A DNA stretch of 64,000 nt from Veronia nyctiphanis (GTDB lineage Bacteria > Pseudomonadota > Gammaproteobacteria > Enterobacterales > Vibrionaceae), in the NCBI RefSeq assembly GCF_004116385.1, contig NZ_PEIB01000014.1:1-64000 (forward strand), read 5' to 3'. Positions 1-8,524 of this stretch are shown here, one piece after another. Every line of letters starts with the position of its first letter. Position 1 is the stretch's first letter. Position numbers and translations under genes: made by a program. Below the pieces are notes generated by a model. The model had not been told where the DNA came from. It was given only the letters and a program-made list of their open reading frames with translations, and ran no database searches.

Positions 1-28
1 GGCTGGTTTTAGGGGGCCGTTTCAAAGC

Positions 29-52
29 CACCTGCTCTGCAGGTGTTTTTTT
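29..52 (+). terminator. Rho-independent terminator of the gene upstream of the window
   Basis: A perfect 7-bp stem CACCTGC/GCAGGTG with a 3-base loop is followed by seven T. It ends a transcript entering from the left, whose gene lies outside the window. The first 28 bases hold nothing I can identify. Confidence 0.8.
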
Positions 53-81
53 ACTCGGTGAAGGGTAAACTCGCGTAGTAA

Positions 82-109
82 TTGTAGATCCGCAGCGGGG
101 TGATACAAT
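82..109 (+). promoter_or_regulatory. Probable sigma70 promoter of gltX
   Basis: TTGTAG at 82-87 and TACAAT at 104-109 are separated by 16 bp, and a TG one base upstream of the -10 makes it an extended -10 element. It lies about 60 bp before the gltX start and after the upstream terminator, so gltX appears to be transcribed on its own. Motif reading only. Confidence 0.5.
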
Positions 110-169
110 AGCGCCCACAAAATCAGGGCAGACGCCCGCTAGCATTCCGATTGATATTAAGGCAGCTCA

Positions 170-1594
170 ATGACGGTTAAAACTCGCTTTGCTCCAAGCC
201 CAACAGGCTTTTTGCATGTAGGTGGTGCTCGCACCGCACTTTACTCTTGGTTATATGCCAAACATACGGGTGGTGAATTTGTTCTTCGTATCGAAGATAC
301 CGATCTTGAACGCTCTACTCAGGAAGCCATTGATGCGATCCTTGAGGGAATGGAGTGGATTGGGTTGACTTGGGACGAGGGCCCTTACTACCAGACCAAG
401 CGTTTTGACCGTTACAACCAGCTTATCGACCAGATGATGGCAGAAGACAAAGCATATAAATGTTATGCGCCTAAAGAGCTGCTGGATGAGATACGTGAAG
501 AGCAAATGGCGGCGGGTGTTAAGCCGCGCTACGATGCTAACCATCCAAAAATCGTCGAAGCTAACAGCAATGTGGCTGACGATGCCCCGTTCGTGATCCG
601 TTTCCGCAACCCGAAAGAGGGAACAGTAGTCTTTGATGATCACGTTCGTGGAAAGATTGAAATTGCTAACAGCGAACTCGATGACTTGATCATCCGTCGG
701 ACTGATGGCAGCCCGACTTACAATTTCTGTGTTGTGGTTGACGACTGGGATATGGGTATCACCCAGGTTGTTCGTGGCGAAGACCACATCAATAACACTC
801 CTCGTCAAATTAACATCTACGAGGCATTGGGTGCGCCTGTTCCTGAGTTCGCGCACTGCGCAATGATCTTAGGTGACGATGGTGCCAAGCTTTCGAAGCG
901 TCATGGTGCTGTCAGTGTGATGCAATACCGTGATGAAGGTTACCTTCCTCAGGCGCTGCTGAACTACCTTGTTCGTTTGGGCTGGTCTCATGGCGATCAG
1001 GAGATTTTCTCTTTGGAAGAAATGATTAATCTGTTCAGCTTAGATTCCATCAGTAAATCAGCGTCAGCATTTAACACTGAAAAGCTGCTTTGGTTGAACA
1101 ATCACTATATCAAAACGGCTGAGCCAGCATACGTTGCAGAGTACCTGCAATGGCACTTGGACCAGAAAGAGATTGATATCAGCGAAGGTCCAGCAATCGC
1201 AGATGTCATCAAACTGGTCGGTGAGCGTTGCAACACCCTGATTGAATTGGCTGAGCAGAGCCGATACTTCTACCAAGAGTATGATGCATTTGATGCAGGC
1301 GCTGCCAAGAAACATCTGCGCCCTGTAGCAAAAGAAGCACTGCAGCTGGCACTGAGCAAAGTAGAAGCGTTGGAAGACTGGAATACCGAAAACCTGCACC
1401 AAGTGATTGCTGATACCTGTGAAGAGCTGGAGCTTGGAATGGGTAAAGTGGGTATGCCATTGCGTGTTGCAGTGACGGGGCTGGGTCAATCACCGTCCGT
1501 TGATGCAGTAATGAATTTGGTTGGCAAAGAGCGCGTCGCCAGCCGAATCGGTAAGGCACTGGCATTTATTTCTGAGCGTGAAGCAAACGCATAA
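170..1594 (+). CDS. gltX: Glutamyl-tRNA synthetase (GluRS)
   Basis: This cytoplasmic class I aminoacyl-tRNA synthetase charges tRNA-Glu with glutamate for translation. The 474-residue length is normal for bacterial GluRS. The HIGH-type signature lies in [11 protein letters not shown] (residues 9-19) and the KMSKS-type loop is KLSKR (240-244); the C-terminal half is the helical anticodon-binding region. AAGG at 159-162 sits 7 bases before the ATG. One difference from E. coli GluRS: its zinc-binding C-x-C plus C/H cluster is reduced here to a lone Cys98 (sequence KCYAP), so this protein probably does not bind that zinc. The gene is monocistronic, with its own promoter and terminator, and marks the left border of the flagellar region. 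Confidence 0.98.
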   Translation: MTVKTRFAPSPTGFLHVGGARTALYSWLYAKHTGGEFVLRIEDTDLERSTQEAIDAILEGMEWIGLTWDEGPYYQTKRFDRYNQLIDQMMAEDKAYKCYAPKELLDEIREEQMAAGVKPRYDANHPKIVEANSNVADDAPFVIRFRNPKEGTVVFDDHVRGKIEIANSELDDLIIRRTDGSPTYNFCVVVDDWDMGITQVVRGEDHINNTPRQINIYEALGAPVPEFAHCAMILGDDGAKLSKRHGAVSVMQYRDEGYLPQALLNYLVRLGWSHGDQEIFSLEEMINLFSLDSISKSASAFNTEKLLWLNNHYIKTAEPAYVAEYLQWHLDQKEIDISEGPAIADVIKLVGERCNTLIELAEQSRYFYQEYDAFDAGAAKKHLRPVAKEALQLALSKVEALEDWNTENLHQVIADTCEELELGMGKVGMPLRVAVTGLGQSPSVDAVMNLVGKERVASRIGKALAFISEREANA

Positions 1595-1630
1595 GTCCAT
1601 TTTTGCTTTTGCAGAGATACAGATAAATGA

Positions 1631-1653
1631 GGCTGCATTTTGCAGCCTTTTTT
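1631..1653 (+). terminator. Rho-independent terminator of gltX
   Basis: The stem GGCTGCA/TGCAGCC has a TTT loop and is followed by six T, 37 bases after the gltX stop codon. Confidence 0.9.
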
Positions 1654-1719
1654 ATGGCTGAAAAATGAAGTGTCATGCTGAGATCACTGATATAAGTGGC
1701 TTGAGGAAAAATAAGGGAA

Positions 1720-1795
1720 TGGCGCTCCCACAGGGACTCGAACCCCGATCGATCGCTTAGGAGGCGACTGCTCTATCCTGTTGAGCTATGGGAGC
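1720..1795 (-). tRNA. tRNA-Arg (anticodon CCU)
   Basis: The reverse strand folds as a complete 76-nt tRNA with an encoded CCA. The acceptor stem is GCTCCCA/TGGGAGC with discriminator G, the anticodon stem is GTCGC/GCGAT around the loop CTCCTAA (anticodon CCT, reading AGG), and the T arm contains GGTTCGAGTCC. It lies downstream of flgT on the same strand. A TATACT -10-like box (1828-1833) precedes it. A weak 6-bp hairpin with five T (1796-1820) lies between that box and the tRNA, so whether it has its own promoter or is read through from flgT is unclear. Confidence 0.95.
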
Positions 1796-1868
1796 AAAAA
1801 GGTAGACAGAACGACTACCTACTTTTGAGTATACCTAAATCCGTCACGAAATTAAGGGCTAAGAGCCG

Positions 1869-3002
1869 CTAATTCACGTGTTTGGTTACCAAATCGCCAA
1901 TTTGAACACTTCGTGCCAATTCTGCTGGACTGACAGAGATTTCAGCAGAGTGATCGTAAACACGTGTCACCGTCAGCGTCATCTCACTTTTTCTGAATTG
2001 ATTTCTGCTACTGCCAAATTGATCAATAAAAGAGGCGTTGTGCCACAACTGGAGTTTATCACCCATTTTAACGCCATGAACACGGCCGACATTAATCTGA
2101 CCTTGGTCTCCGTTGAATGCCACTACCTCCGGTGAGGTTGCGCGGCAAGCAAGCACTGATTCCAAATCCAACATAATGTTTCGACTCATCCGCCTTGCCA
2201 TTTCACCGTATGACGATGCCCAAAATCTCGCTGTTCGGGTATCAACTTTACTGGTGTTCTCAAACGGCCATGCAGCAATATCCCGGTAATTATTCTGATA
2301 AATGACATCACCAGTTTTTCCGTCAATCACATCGATGGTCAGAGCAAGTTGGCGGTTAACACCGTCACGTCGAAAGATTCGTTCATCCAGTGTGGCGGTC
2401 ATATCAGTGATTGAGCCAGAAATAAGGTACTGGGCGTTATTGTCATCAGCAATCATGGTGTTAACGACAGGGTTACCCGGGCTAATGGCCAAATCAGAGA
2501 CATCGCTGACGACAAAACTTTGGGACTGTTTGTCGAACTGGCGTTGAAGCAGATCAGTGAAGTCATCACCAAAACGGAAAATACCACCCAGAGCGGCATG
2601 CTGGGGAGTGACGATACCGAATCGATTCAAGACGATATTTTTTCGATACTGACTTTTGTGGCAAGCTTTTGCCGTTGGGTTGATACTAACCCTTGCCGTT
2701 ATTGTCACTGCTTTGGTTGAGGTGCGCTCCTCAACAATCTGGATCTCTCTGATTTCGTCACCCGTGAACTGGTAAACGTCCCGTTGTTCACTGAGAAAAG
2801 GCTTCAGCCGGGTAACACCTGTGATATCACCGCCAGCAAACTGAATGGCCTGAAACACCGCATCTTCGAGTGCCCGGGTTCTGGCTTCCGACTTACTTTT
2901 CAACAGAGCACTGTAACCAGTAACTTCATACCATGCTGCATGCGAGCTGGCGCTAAAGCCCAGCAGGCTGACCATGAGGAAAAGAACAATTCGTTTATAC
3001 AT
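1869..3002 (-). CDS. flgT: Flagellar H-ring protein FlgT
   Basis: FlgT is a periplasmic component of the H ring that surrounds the LP ring of Vibrio-type sodium-driven polar motors and supports T-ring (MotX/MotY) assembly. The start chosen gives a 377-residue protein beginning MYKRIVLF, with a clear signal peptide ending ASSHA before AWYEVTG. A longer in-frame start at 3053 would put 17 residues before the signal peptide and is less likely. The body has the three-part organisation of the family, starting with a domain rich in Arg/Glu (EARTRALEDAV). It is divergent from flgO-flgP, whose products join the same outer-membrane-associated structure. The intergenic region to flgO shows no promoter I would trust. 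Confidence 0.9.
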   Translation of the reverse strand: MYKRIVLFLMVSLLGFSASSHAAWYEVTGYSALLKSKSEARTRALEDAVFQAIQFAGGDITGVTRLKPFLSEQRDVYQFTGDEIREIQIVEERTSTKAVTITARVSINPTAKACHKSQYRKNIVLNRFGIVTPQHAALGGIFRFGDDFTDLLQRQFDKQSQSFVVSDVSDLAISPGNPVVNTMIADDNNAQYLISGSITDMTATLDERIFRRDGVNRQLALTIDVIDGKTGDVIYQNNYRDIAAWPFENTSKVDTRTARFWASSYGEMARRMSRNIMLDLESVLACRATSPEVVAFNGDQGQINVGRVHGVKMGDKLQLWHNASFIDQFGSSRNQFRKSEMTLTVTRVYDHSAEISVSPAELARSVQIGDLVTKHVN

Positions 3003-3197
3003 TTCTGCGAGATTCCATAATGGGTATAAAAATTGCTTTGAGTATCTCAACACTGCCTTAAAGGTTTGGAATGTTGATATCGCGTTTAGGTGATAGATGC
3101 AAAGATTGTTCCTCTTTAAAGCTGATTAAAAATGTAAGGTTGCAACACTAATATGGGTGGCTGCACCTGCTACCGAATGATTCCGGAGCCAGAGAAA

Positions 3198-3833
3198 ATG
3201 AAGAACTGGATTTTATTCCTGCTGAGCTTAACCACAGTTTCCTGTGCTTATTCTCCGATATATAACGGTAAAGAACCGTATTCAGGCAGCCCAATTACTT
3301 TACAGCAAACACCGCGTCACACTATTGACTACTTTCTTGATGGTGTTGCTGAAGAACTCCTTCAGACGAACAATTATTTGACAGCGAAAACGCCGATGGC
3401 GGTTGTCTCTTTTGTCGATGTCGAAAATATGACAGAAACAAACTGGCTGGGTAACTCTGTCACTGAAGGTATGATCTATCAAATGCAGCGTCGTGGTTTT
3501 ACCGTTATTGATTTTAAAACCACGGGAGCCATAAAAGTGACACCTGACGGTGACTTTACAATTAGCCGTAACTGGCGTGACTTAAATCCCTCACAGCAAA
3601 TAGACTATGTGCTGACAGGAACCATGCTTCGCCAAGGTGGTGGCGTTTTGGTGAACGCAAGAATTGTTGGTATGCGATCCAGAGTGGTTGTTGCAACTGC
3701 GCAAGGTTTTTTACCGTCTGATCGAATTGGTCGCGATTTGGATACGCTCAGAAAGGTACGTATTCAGGACGGCGTGATTATTCGCGATGATCAAAACACC
3801 CAGAAGAAAAATACGATTGTATTGAAGCCATAA
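3198..3833 (+). CDS. flgO: Flagellar outer-membrane lipoprotein FlgO
   Basis: FlgO is a Vibrio outer-membrane protein needed for full motility and associated with the H ring. The chosen ATG gives 211 residues starting MKNWILFLL with a lipobox ending TVSC, so Cys16 or close to it would be lipidated. GGAG at 3184-3187 fits this ATG better than the upstream in-frame start at 3153, which would add 15 residues. The FlgO family core runs through the AVVSFVDVENMTETNWLG segment typical of these proteins. It is followed after 14 bases by flgP, in the same order as in other Vibrio. Confidence 0.88.
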   Translation: MKNWILFLLSLTTVSCAYSPIYNGKEPYSGSPITLQQTPRHTIDYFLDGVAEELLQTNNYLTAKTPMAVVSFVDVENMTETNWLGNSVTEGMIYQMQRRGFTVIDFKTTGAIKVTPDGDFTISRNWRDLNPSQQIDYVLTGTMLRQGGGVLVNARIVGMRSRVVVATAQGFLPSDRIGRDLDTLRKVRIQDGVIIRDDQNTQKKNTIVLKP

Positions 3834-3847
3834 GGTTGGAGGCTGTC

Positions 3848-4279
3848 ATGTTTAAAAAGATACTAACTCTCTCAGCGGTAATGCTGCTCAGTGCCTGTCA
3901 GCCACTGTCTCAAATGACACCAATGGAAGTACTGACAGCCGTTGGCACGGCGTCAATCAGTGCTCAAGATGGAAAAACACTGGAAGAGAAGCGTTTCAAA
4001 GCTATTAAAGCGTCAAAGTTGGAAGCATACCGCGAGCTGTCTGAGCAAATTTATGGCTTCCGAGTCAGTGGTGAAATGGAAATCGATAAAGAAAGGTTGG
4101 GCATTGACAAGGCGAATGGCGAAGTCGACGGTATCATTCGAGGCGCAGAAGTGATTGCAAGCTATCCGGTTGGAGACAGCTATGTCACAGAGATGCGTTT
4201 GGACTTGCGCAAAATGAAGAAGATGATGGAATTTGGTGAGGTTCAGTCGGTACCGAGAAACACATCTATTTTGTTTTGA
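3848..4279 (+). CDS. flgP: Flagellar outer-membrane lipoprotein FlgP
   Basis: FlgP is an outer-membrane lipoprotein of the H ring/basal disk of the Vibrio flagellum. The ATG at 3848 follows TTGGAGG and gives 143 residues. The signal peptide ends in the lipobox LLSAC, and the remaining protein is a small LPP20-type domain with EAYRELSEQIYG and the usual VDGIIRGAEV segment. A start four codons earlier is possible but would overlap the ribosome site. It is co-transcribed with flgO and ends at a hairpin shared with the convergent flgN side. Confidence 0.9.
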   Translation: MFKKILTLSAVMLLSACQPLSQMTPMEVLTAVGTASISAQDGKTLEEKRFKAIKASKLEAYRELSEQIYGFRVSGEMEIDKERLGIDKANGEVDGIIRGAEVIASYPVGDSYVTEMRLDLRKMKKMMEFGEVQSVPRNTSILF

Positions 4280-4303
4280 TTCTCCCGCAAATAGAGAGAT
4301 CAA

Positions 4304-4333
4304 AAAAGGCGCATTACGCGCCTTTTGTTTTTC
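4304..4333. terminator. Bidirectional terminator between flgP and flgN
   Basis: AAAAGGCGC/GCGCCTTTT with a five-base loop has A-rich and T-rich flanks on both sides, so it can end flgOP on the plus strand and flgMN on the minus strand. Confidence 0.85.
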
Positions 4334-4376
4334 TGGTCTGATTCAATATAAGAGTTATAAACTCTAACCTGCTCAA

Positions 4377-4814
4377 TTATGCCTTAACGTTAGTACCCAG
4401 CGTTTTACTTCCTGATGCCTGACCTTCACTGTCGTAGGTCATTTCAAAACGGCCAGCGGCTTCTTGGAACATATTACGAAGCTTGTGCATGCTTAGGTGA
4501 GCACGTTTCAGTGCGTCGCCGTTTGTTTCGTTTAGCTGGTGGCAGTGTGAAAGCAATTTCTTTATTTCGTCAATTTTCTCTCGGTGCTCATCAGAAGGCT
4601 CACTGATTTCTGAGCATTGTGAGATAGACGTATCGCCTTGCTTGATTTGATTCAGTAATGTGAGCTTTCGTTTCGCACAGGCCTGAATATCATCAGATTT
4701 CCTGTAAGCGATAGCTTGAGTTTCTTCACCAAGCAGGGTTTCAAGATCACAAATAGCCTGCAGTTGCGCTGCAAGCAAATCTTGTAACGAGGACATGTTG
4801 TTCATCTGTTGCAT
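4377..4814 (-). CDS. flgN: Flagellar export chaperone FlgN
   Basis: FlgN is the cytoplasmic chaperone for the hook-junction proteins FlgK and FlgL (both encoded at 15.9-19 kb) and keeps them export-competent. The protein is about 145 residues, almost entirely helical and charged, with the LLEEE-type N-terminal helix (LQAICDLETLLGEE). Three Met codons occur within the first seven residues (4814, 4805, 4796) and none has a strong ribosome site, so the exact start is uncertain. It lies 6 bases after flgM, the usual flgMN pairing. Assignment rests on position and overall character more than on a sharp motif. Confidence 0.82.
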   Translation of the reverse strand: MQQMNNMSSLQDLLAAQLQAICDLETLLGEETQAIAYRKSDDIQACAKRKLTLLNQIKQGDTSISQCSEISEPSDEHREKIDEIKKLLSHCHQLNETNGDALKRAHLSMHKLRNMFQEAAGRFEMTYDSEGQASGSKTLGTNVKA

Positions 4815-4820
4815 AAGATA

Positions 4821-5150
4821 TTATTCTTTGCCGCGGAACTCGTCTTCAAACTTAAGCATATTTGATGCCAGCTTATCAGCATCAATTTGGTATGAGCCGT
4901 TTGCAATCGCCGCTTTAATCTCTGCAACTTTGGCTGCATCGAATTGCCCTTCACTGGCAATTTGTTGGTTTAATGCGCCGATAGCTCTGCTTTCGCTGCT
5001 GATCGAAACCGCATCAGGTTTGTGTGAGCCGCTCTTTTCAACAGAGGTGCTCGACGCCTGACTTTGCGATTGTTGCGTTTTCTTGTTCTGCGCATTGTTG
5101 GTTTGATCCAACTGTTGCCCCGAACGTAAGTGGTTTATTGTACCTGCCAT
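4821..5150 (-). CDS. flgM: Anti-sigma28 factor FlgM
   Basis: FlgM binds FliA (encoded at 50.6 kb) and holds it inactive until the hook is finished, when FlgM is exported. The protein has 109 residues with a low-complexity Gln/Ser-rich N-terminus and a C-terminal sigma-binding region with the family hallmark FDAAKVAEIKAAIANGSYQID, followed by helices around LASNMLKFEDE. A sigma28 promoter lies 60 bases upstream, so FlgM production is fed back through FliA. Confidence 0.92.
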   Translation of the reverse strand: MAGTINHLRSGQQLDQTNNAQNKKTQQSQSQASSTSVEKSGSHKPDAVSISSESRAIGALNQQIASEGQFDAAKVAEIKAAIANGSYQIDADKLASNMLKFEDEFRGKE

Positions 5151-5211
5151 GATTGAGCCTTTTTGGCGAATTAGCCTTTAAATACGTGGCGGAAAAGCCT
5201 TACACCCATAT

Positions 5212-5237
5212 ATATCGGCTACGATCTGAAAACTTTA
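5212..5237 (-). promoter_or_regulatory. Sigma28 (FliA) promoter of flgMN
   Basis: On the minus strand TAAAGTTT and GCCGATAT match the sigma28 -35 and -10 boxes (TAAAGTTT-N11-GCCGATAA). The spacer is 10 rather than 11 bases. It sits between flgA and flgM and points at flgM. Vibrio flgMN is known to be a late, FliA-dependent unit. Confidence 0.75.
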
Positions 5238-5256
5238 GCGTTCTTTTGAAGTAATT

Positions 5257-5955
5257 TTAAAAGCTTACCTTTACTTCACCTACTGCAGTAATTGTAGCAT
5301 CTACAATTCTGCGCGATTTACTGTTTCGGACTTTTATGCGATCGCCCAGTGCTCCATCGCTGAGAGCCGTTCCTTTTGCAGTGATATTTATCGGTCCGCT
5401 TGCTGCGTTGATATACACTTCATCGTTGCGGCAAACCATGCAGATGTCTGTCCCTTGTATCGGTTGTCCAATGCCAACCGTCCGCTTTACGCGTGACCCA
5501 ATCAGTGAACTCTTATCTGTGTATGTTTGACCGCGTTGAAAGCCCACATCGACCATTTGAACGACTAAATCAGCTGCTGATAAAGCTACACCACGATCTA
5601 ACGGCCTTGCTGCTGTCACAACAGGGCTAAGTATGCGAATCTTAACGGGCACATAAAGCTGCCAGTTGTCAGCAAGGCATGTTACCAAGACTGTTGCACT
5701 GGTTTTGATTGTTTGACGCCCTGGGATTTGTGTTTTCAGTGGTTCAGGGCAATTGGTCAGTTTGACTCTGCTGTCAACATTTCCCGCGCGTATGACCATT
5801 TTTCCATTGACGGGCGCAGTGACTGTGCGGCTGACTTCTTCAACTGCGGCTTCTTTTACTGCATTAAGTTGATTTGTCGTAGCAGCAGCTATACTTGAGC
5901 TAAAACTTAATGTGCAAATAAACGAAAATAGCCATAGAACTTTGATTCGTATCAT
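5257..5955 (-). CDS. flgA: Flagellar P-ring assembly chaperone FlgA
   Basis: FlgA is a periplasmic chaperone that helps FlgI polymerise into the P ring around the rod. It has 232 residues: a signal peptide (MIRIKVLWLF to the SSIAAA region), a variable N-terminal half, and a C-terminal SAF domain with RPLDRGVALSAADLV and the conserved RTVGIGQPIQ and KGTALSDGALGDRIKVRN segments. Four Cys in the N-terminal half and the CMVC pair are visible. It is divergent from cheV. A TATAAT box on the minus strand (5993-5998) could be its -10, but no good -35 accompanies it. Confidence 0.92.
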   Translation of the reverse strand: MIRIKVLWLFSFICTLSFSSSIAAATTNQLNAVKEAAVEEVSRTVTAPVNGKMVIRAGNVDSRVKLTNCPEPLKTQIPGRQTIKTSATVLVTCLADNWQLYVPVKIRILSPVVTAARPLDRGVALSAADLVVQMVDVGFQRGQTYTDKSSLIGSRVKRTVGIGQPIQGTDICMVCRNDEVYINAASGPINITAKGTALSDGALGDRIKVRNSKSRRIVDATITAVGEVKVSF

Positions 5956-6079
5956 GTGTTACTCAGTGGTTAGTAATCCATCAAACCTTATCATTATATG
6001 TGATTGCATGCGCGGCCATTAAATACTGCGATGTAAAAATGGGTGCGGGTTAACTGACCGCGTAGTATGGAGTTGAGTT

Positions 6080-7030
6080 ATGTCGGGTATTCTTGACACG
6101 GTAAACCAACGTACACAGCTCGTTGGCCAAAACCGCCTTGAGTTGCTTACGTTCAGGCTGATGACCAAACAACGCTACGGTATAAATGTTTTCAAGGTCA
6201 AAGAAGTCTTGCAATGCCCTCCCTTGACTACGGTGCCGAAACTTCATCCGCTCGTAAAAGGTATGGCGCACATCAGAGGCTTAACGTTCTCTGTGATCGA
6301 CATGAGTCTCGCCACTGGTGGCCCGCCGATTCCAGACCCAGAGAATCGCTTTATGATCATCTCTGAGTTCAACAGAACCACACAAGGCTTTCTTGTCGGT
6401 GCGGTTGAAAGAATTGTAAATATGCATTGGGAAAAGATCCTTCCGCCTCCAGATGGTTCAGGAAAGGAGAATTTTCTCACTGCTGTGACAGATATTGACG
6501 ATGAGTTGGTCGAGATACTTGATGTCGAAAAAATACTCAATAGAATCTCGCCTGTGAATGAGGAAATCAGTGAAGACATCCTTTCTCAAAAAACTGAAGT
6601 CACGGATGAGGAAACGGAAAATACTGAAATAATCCTCATCGCGGATGACTCCAGTGTTGCGCGACGTCAGGTAAGACGGACCGTTGAATCGCTGGGTTTC
6701 GAAGTTATGCAAGCGGAAGACGGCGGAGATGCGCTCAGGCAGCTCAAAGGAATTGCAGACAATGAGCACATCATTAATCGTTTGGCATTGGTAATTTCAG
6801 ACATCGAGATGCCAGAAATGGATGGCTATACACTGACAACCGAGATCCGAAAAGATACTCGCCTCAAAGATCTTCATGTAGTATTGCACTCATCACTCAG
6901 TGGTGTATTTAATGAAGCGATGGTTCAGAGGGTCGGTGCAGATTCATTCATACCTAAATTTGATCCCGATGAACTCAGTGCTGCCATTTTACAGGTCGTC
7001 AAAGCAAGGCGAGAAAAAAACGATAAATGA
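6080..7030 (+). CDS. cheV: Chemotaxis protein CheV (CheW-receiver fusion)
   Basis: CheV couples receptors to CheA and can itself be phosphorylated. The 316-residue protein has an N-terminal CheW-like domain (about 15-155, with the YGINVFKVKEVL and IRGLTFSVIDM segments) and a C-terminal receiver domain (about 184-310) with the acidic pair ADD (189-190), phospho-acceptor Asp241 in ISDIEMPEMDG, and Lys in IPKFDPDE. GGAG at 6069-6072 precedes the ATG by 7 bases. Its stop overlaps the cheR start (ATGA), so the two are translationally coupled. Confidence 0.95.
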   Translation: MSGILDTVNQRTQLVGQNRLELLTFRLMTKQRYGINVFKVKEVLQCPPLTTVPKLHPLVKGMAHIRGLTFSVIDMSLATGGPPIPDPENRFMIISEFNRTTQGFLVGAVERIVNMHWEKILPPPDGSGKENFLTAVTDIDDELVEILDVEKILNRISPVNEEISEDILSQKTEVTDEETENTEIILIADDSSVARRQVRRTVESLGFEVMQAEDGGDALRQLKGIADNEHIINRLALVISDIEMPEMDGYTLTTEIRKDTRLKDLHVVLHSSLSGVFNEAMVQRVGADSFIPKFDPDELSAAILQVVKARREKNDK

Positions 7031-7854
7031 CAAACATAGCGATTACAGAACAAGAGTACCAAGATTTTTGTAAATACCTCGAAGCCAAATGCGGCATTGT
7101 ATTAGGAGAAAGCAAACAGTATTTAGTCAGGAGCCGGCTGGGCCCATTGCTTACCCGAAATAAAATCGGCTCAATGTCTGAGCTGCTTCAGCTCGTTGTG
7201 TCTGGTCGTAATCGTGATCTCGCGGTAGAAGCGATCGATGCGATGACAACTAACGAGACGTTGTGGTTTCGCGACTTTTATCCGTTTGAAATCTTATCGA
7301 ATACCATTATTCCAGAGGTATCTCGTCGAGGTAAGCAGTTGAAAATCTGGTCTGCGGCGAGTTCATCTGGTCAAGAACCCTATTCGATTGCTATGGCGAT
7401 TCAAGAATTAGCATTGAAACGTCCCGGCTTGGTTTCAGATGCCAATATCACGGCAACAGATATTTCTTCAGATATGCTGAATCGCTGCCGTCTGGGTGTG
7501 TATGACAACTTGGCGTTAAGCCGTGGTCTCTCAGAAGCGCGTAAGAAGCAGTTTTTTGATGATGCCGGCGACGGCAAGATGAAGATTAAAGACCAAACCA
7601 AGCGTCTCATCAATTTCCGTCAGCAAAACCTGTTAGATAACTACAAGCTGTTGGGTAAGTTCGATATTATCTTTTGTCGTAACGTGTTGATTTACTTCTC
7701 ACCAGCAATGAAATCTGATGTGTTAAACCGGATGGCTGATAGCCTTAATCCGGGGGGATATCTGTTTTTGGGCGCCTCAGAGTCGTTGACAGGCCTGACA
7801 GATCGCTTTGATATGATTCGTTGTAATCCCGGCATTGTGTATAAGCTGAAATAG
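7027..7854 (+). CDS. cheR: Chemotaxis methyltransferase CheR
   Basis: CheR methylates glutamate side chains of chemoreceptors using S-adenosylmethionine, opposing CheB (54.7 kb) in sensory adaptation. The protein has 275 residues: an all-helical N-terminal domain (about 1-75) followed by the methyltransferase domain with TTNETLWFRD, the SAM-binding segment KIWSAASSSGQEPYSIAMA and FDIIFCRNVLIYF. It overlaps cheV by 4 bases and ends at a strong terminator, so cheV-cheR is a two-gene unit. Confidence 0.96.
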   Translation: MTNIAITEQEYQDFCKYLEAKCGIVLGESKQYLVRSRLGPLLTRNKIGSMSELLQLVVSGRNRDLAVEAIDAMTTNETLWFRDFYPFEILSNTIIPEVSRRGKQLKIWSAASSSGQEPYSIAMAIQELALKRPGLVSDANITATDISSDMLNRCRLGVYDNLALSRGLSEARKKQFFDDAGDGKMKIKDQTKRLINFRQQNLLDNYKLLGKFDIIFCRNVLIYFSPAMKSDVLNRMADSLNPGGYLFLGASESLTGLTDRFDMIRCNPGIVYKLK

Positions 7855-7876
7855 CCTCTATTCGCTCGTTTTGCAT

Positions 7877-7905
7877 TAAAAAGGTCGCTCACAGCGGCCT
7901 TTTTT
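7877..7905 (+). terminator. Rho-independent terminator of cheVR
   Basis: The stem AAAGGTCGCT/AGCGGCCTTT (one G-T pair) with a 3-base loop is followed by a run of T, 23 bases past the cheR stop. Confidence 0.85.
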
Positions 7906-8077
7906 CTTTGCCAGCTCTGTCAAACTAGCGCTCATAAGCCTAAATCTGCAATGCTTGCCGCCTGTGGCATTGATTTTGCCTCTTCATATCCATGCCTGTT
8001 TCCTCTCTTTAATAAATCAAAGTAGTAAACCCTTGTTATTAAGATAAATAAAAGGCAATCACACCATTTTCGTTTTT

Positions 8078-8093
8078 TGGCATTCTACTTGCT
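8078..8093 (+). promoter_or_regulatory. Sigma54 promoter of flgBCDE
   Basis: TGGCAT-N5-TTGCT, with the GG and GC doublets 12 bases apart, matches the -24/-12 consensus. It lies 33 bases before the flgB ATG and after the cheR terminator. In Vibrio these genes are activated by FlrC. Confidence 0.85.
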
Positions 8094-8125
8094 TTATAAC
8101 TCTCAGAAGCATTTGGAGGTTACAC

Positions 8126-8521
8126 ATGGCAATTTCATTCGATAAGGCACTTGGCGTTCACCAGTATACGGTTGGAGTCAGGTCGAAGCGTGCAGAGACG
8201 CTGGCCAGTAACCTCGCCAACGCCAATACACCGGGATATAAAGCGCAGGATGTGAACTTTGAAAAGGCACTTGCTGTGGCAACATCTGGGGCAAAAATTG
8301 GCCTGAGCCGGACTGATGGGCGGCATATCCCTGCCACATCGCAGGTCGCGGGTGAAAAAATGTATCGAATTCCTAATCAACCGGATACCGGTGACGGCAA
8401 TACGGTTGATGCTCAGGTTGAAAGTAACCTGTTTATGCAAAACGCACTCGAGTATCAGGCGTCGTTGGATTTTCTCGGGTCGAAGTTTAGAAATATGACT
8501 AAAGCGCTGAAAGGGGAGTAA
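8126..8521 (+). CDS. flgB: Flagellar basal-body rod protein FlgB
   Basis: FlgB is one of the proximal rod subunits, exported by the flagellar type III apparatus and assembled in the periplasm. It has 131 residues with the N-terminal rod/hook signature ASNLANANTPGYKAQDV and the C-terminal helix ending FRNMTKALKG. TTGGAGG lies 5 bases before the ATG. First gene of the flgBCDE unit. Confidence 0.96.
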   Translation: MAISFDKALGVHQYTVGVRSKRAETLASNLANANTPGYKAQDVNFEKALAVATSGAKIGLSRTDGRHIPATSQVAGEKMYRIPNQPDTGDGNTVDAQVESNLFMQNALEYQASLDFLGSKFRNMTKALKGE

Positions 8522-8524
8522 CGG

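Noticed and set aside
251-856. Reverse-strand open frame of 201 codons inside gltX
   Set aside because: It lies wholly within a highly conserved gene and shows no recognisable protein features; it is a shadow frame.
5993-5998. TATAAT as the flgA promoter
   Set aside because: A good -10 box but no acceptable -35 at 16-18 bases, so it is not listed as a feature.
6005-6020. TGGCC...TGCA on the minus strand upstream of flgA as a sigma54 site
   Set aside because: Doublet spacing is two bases short.
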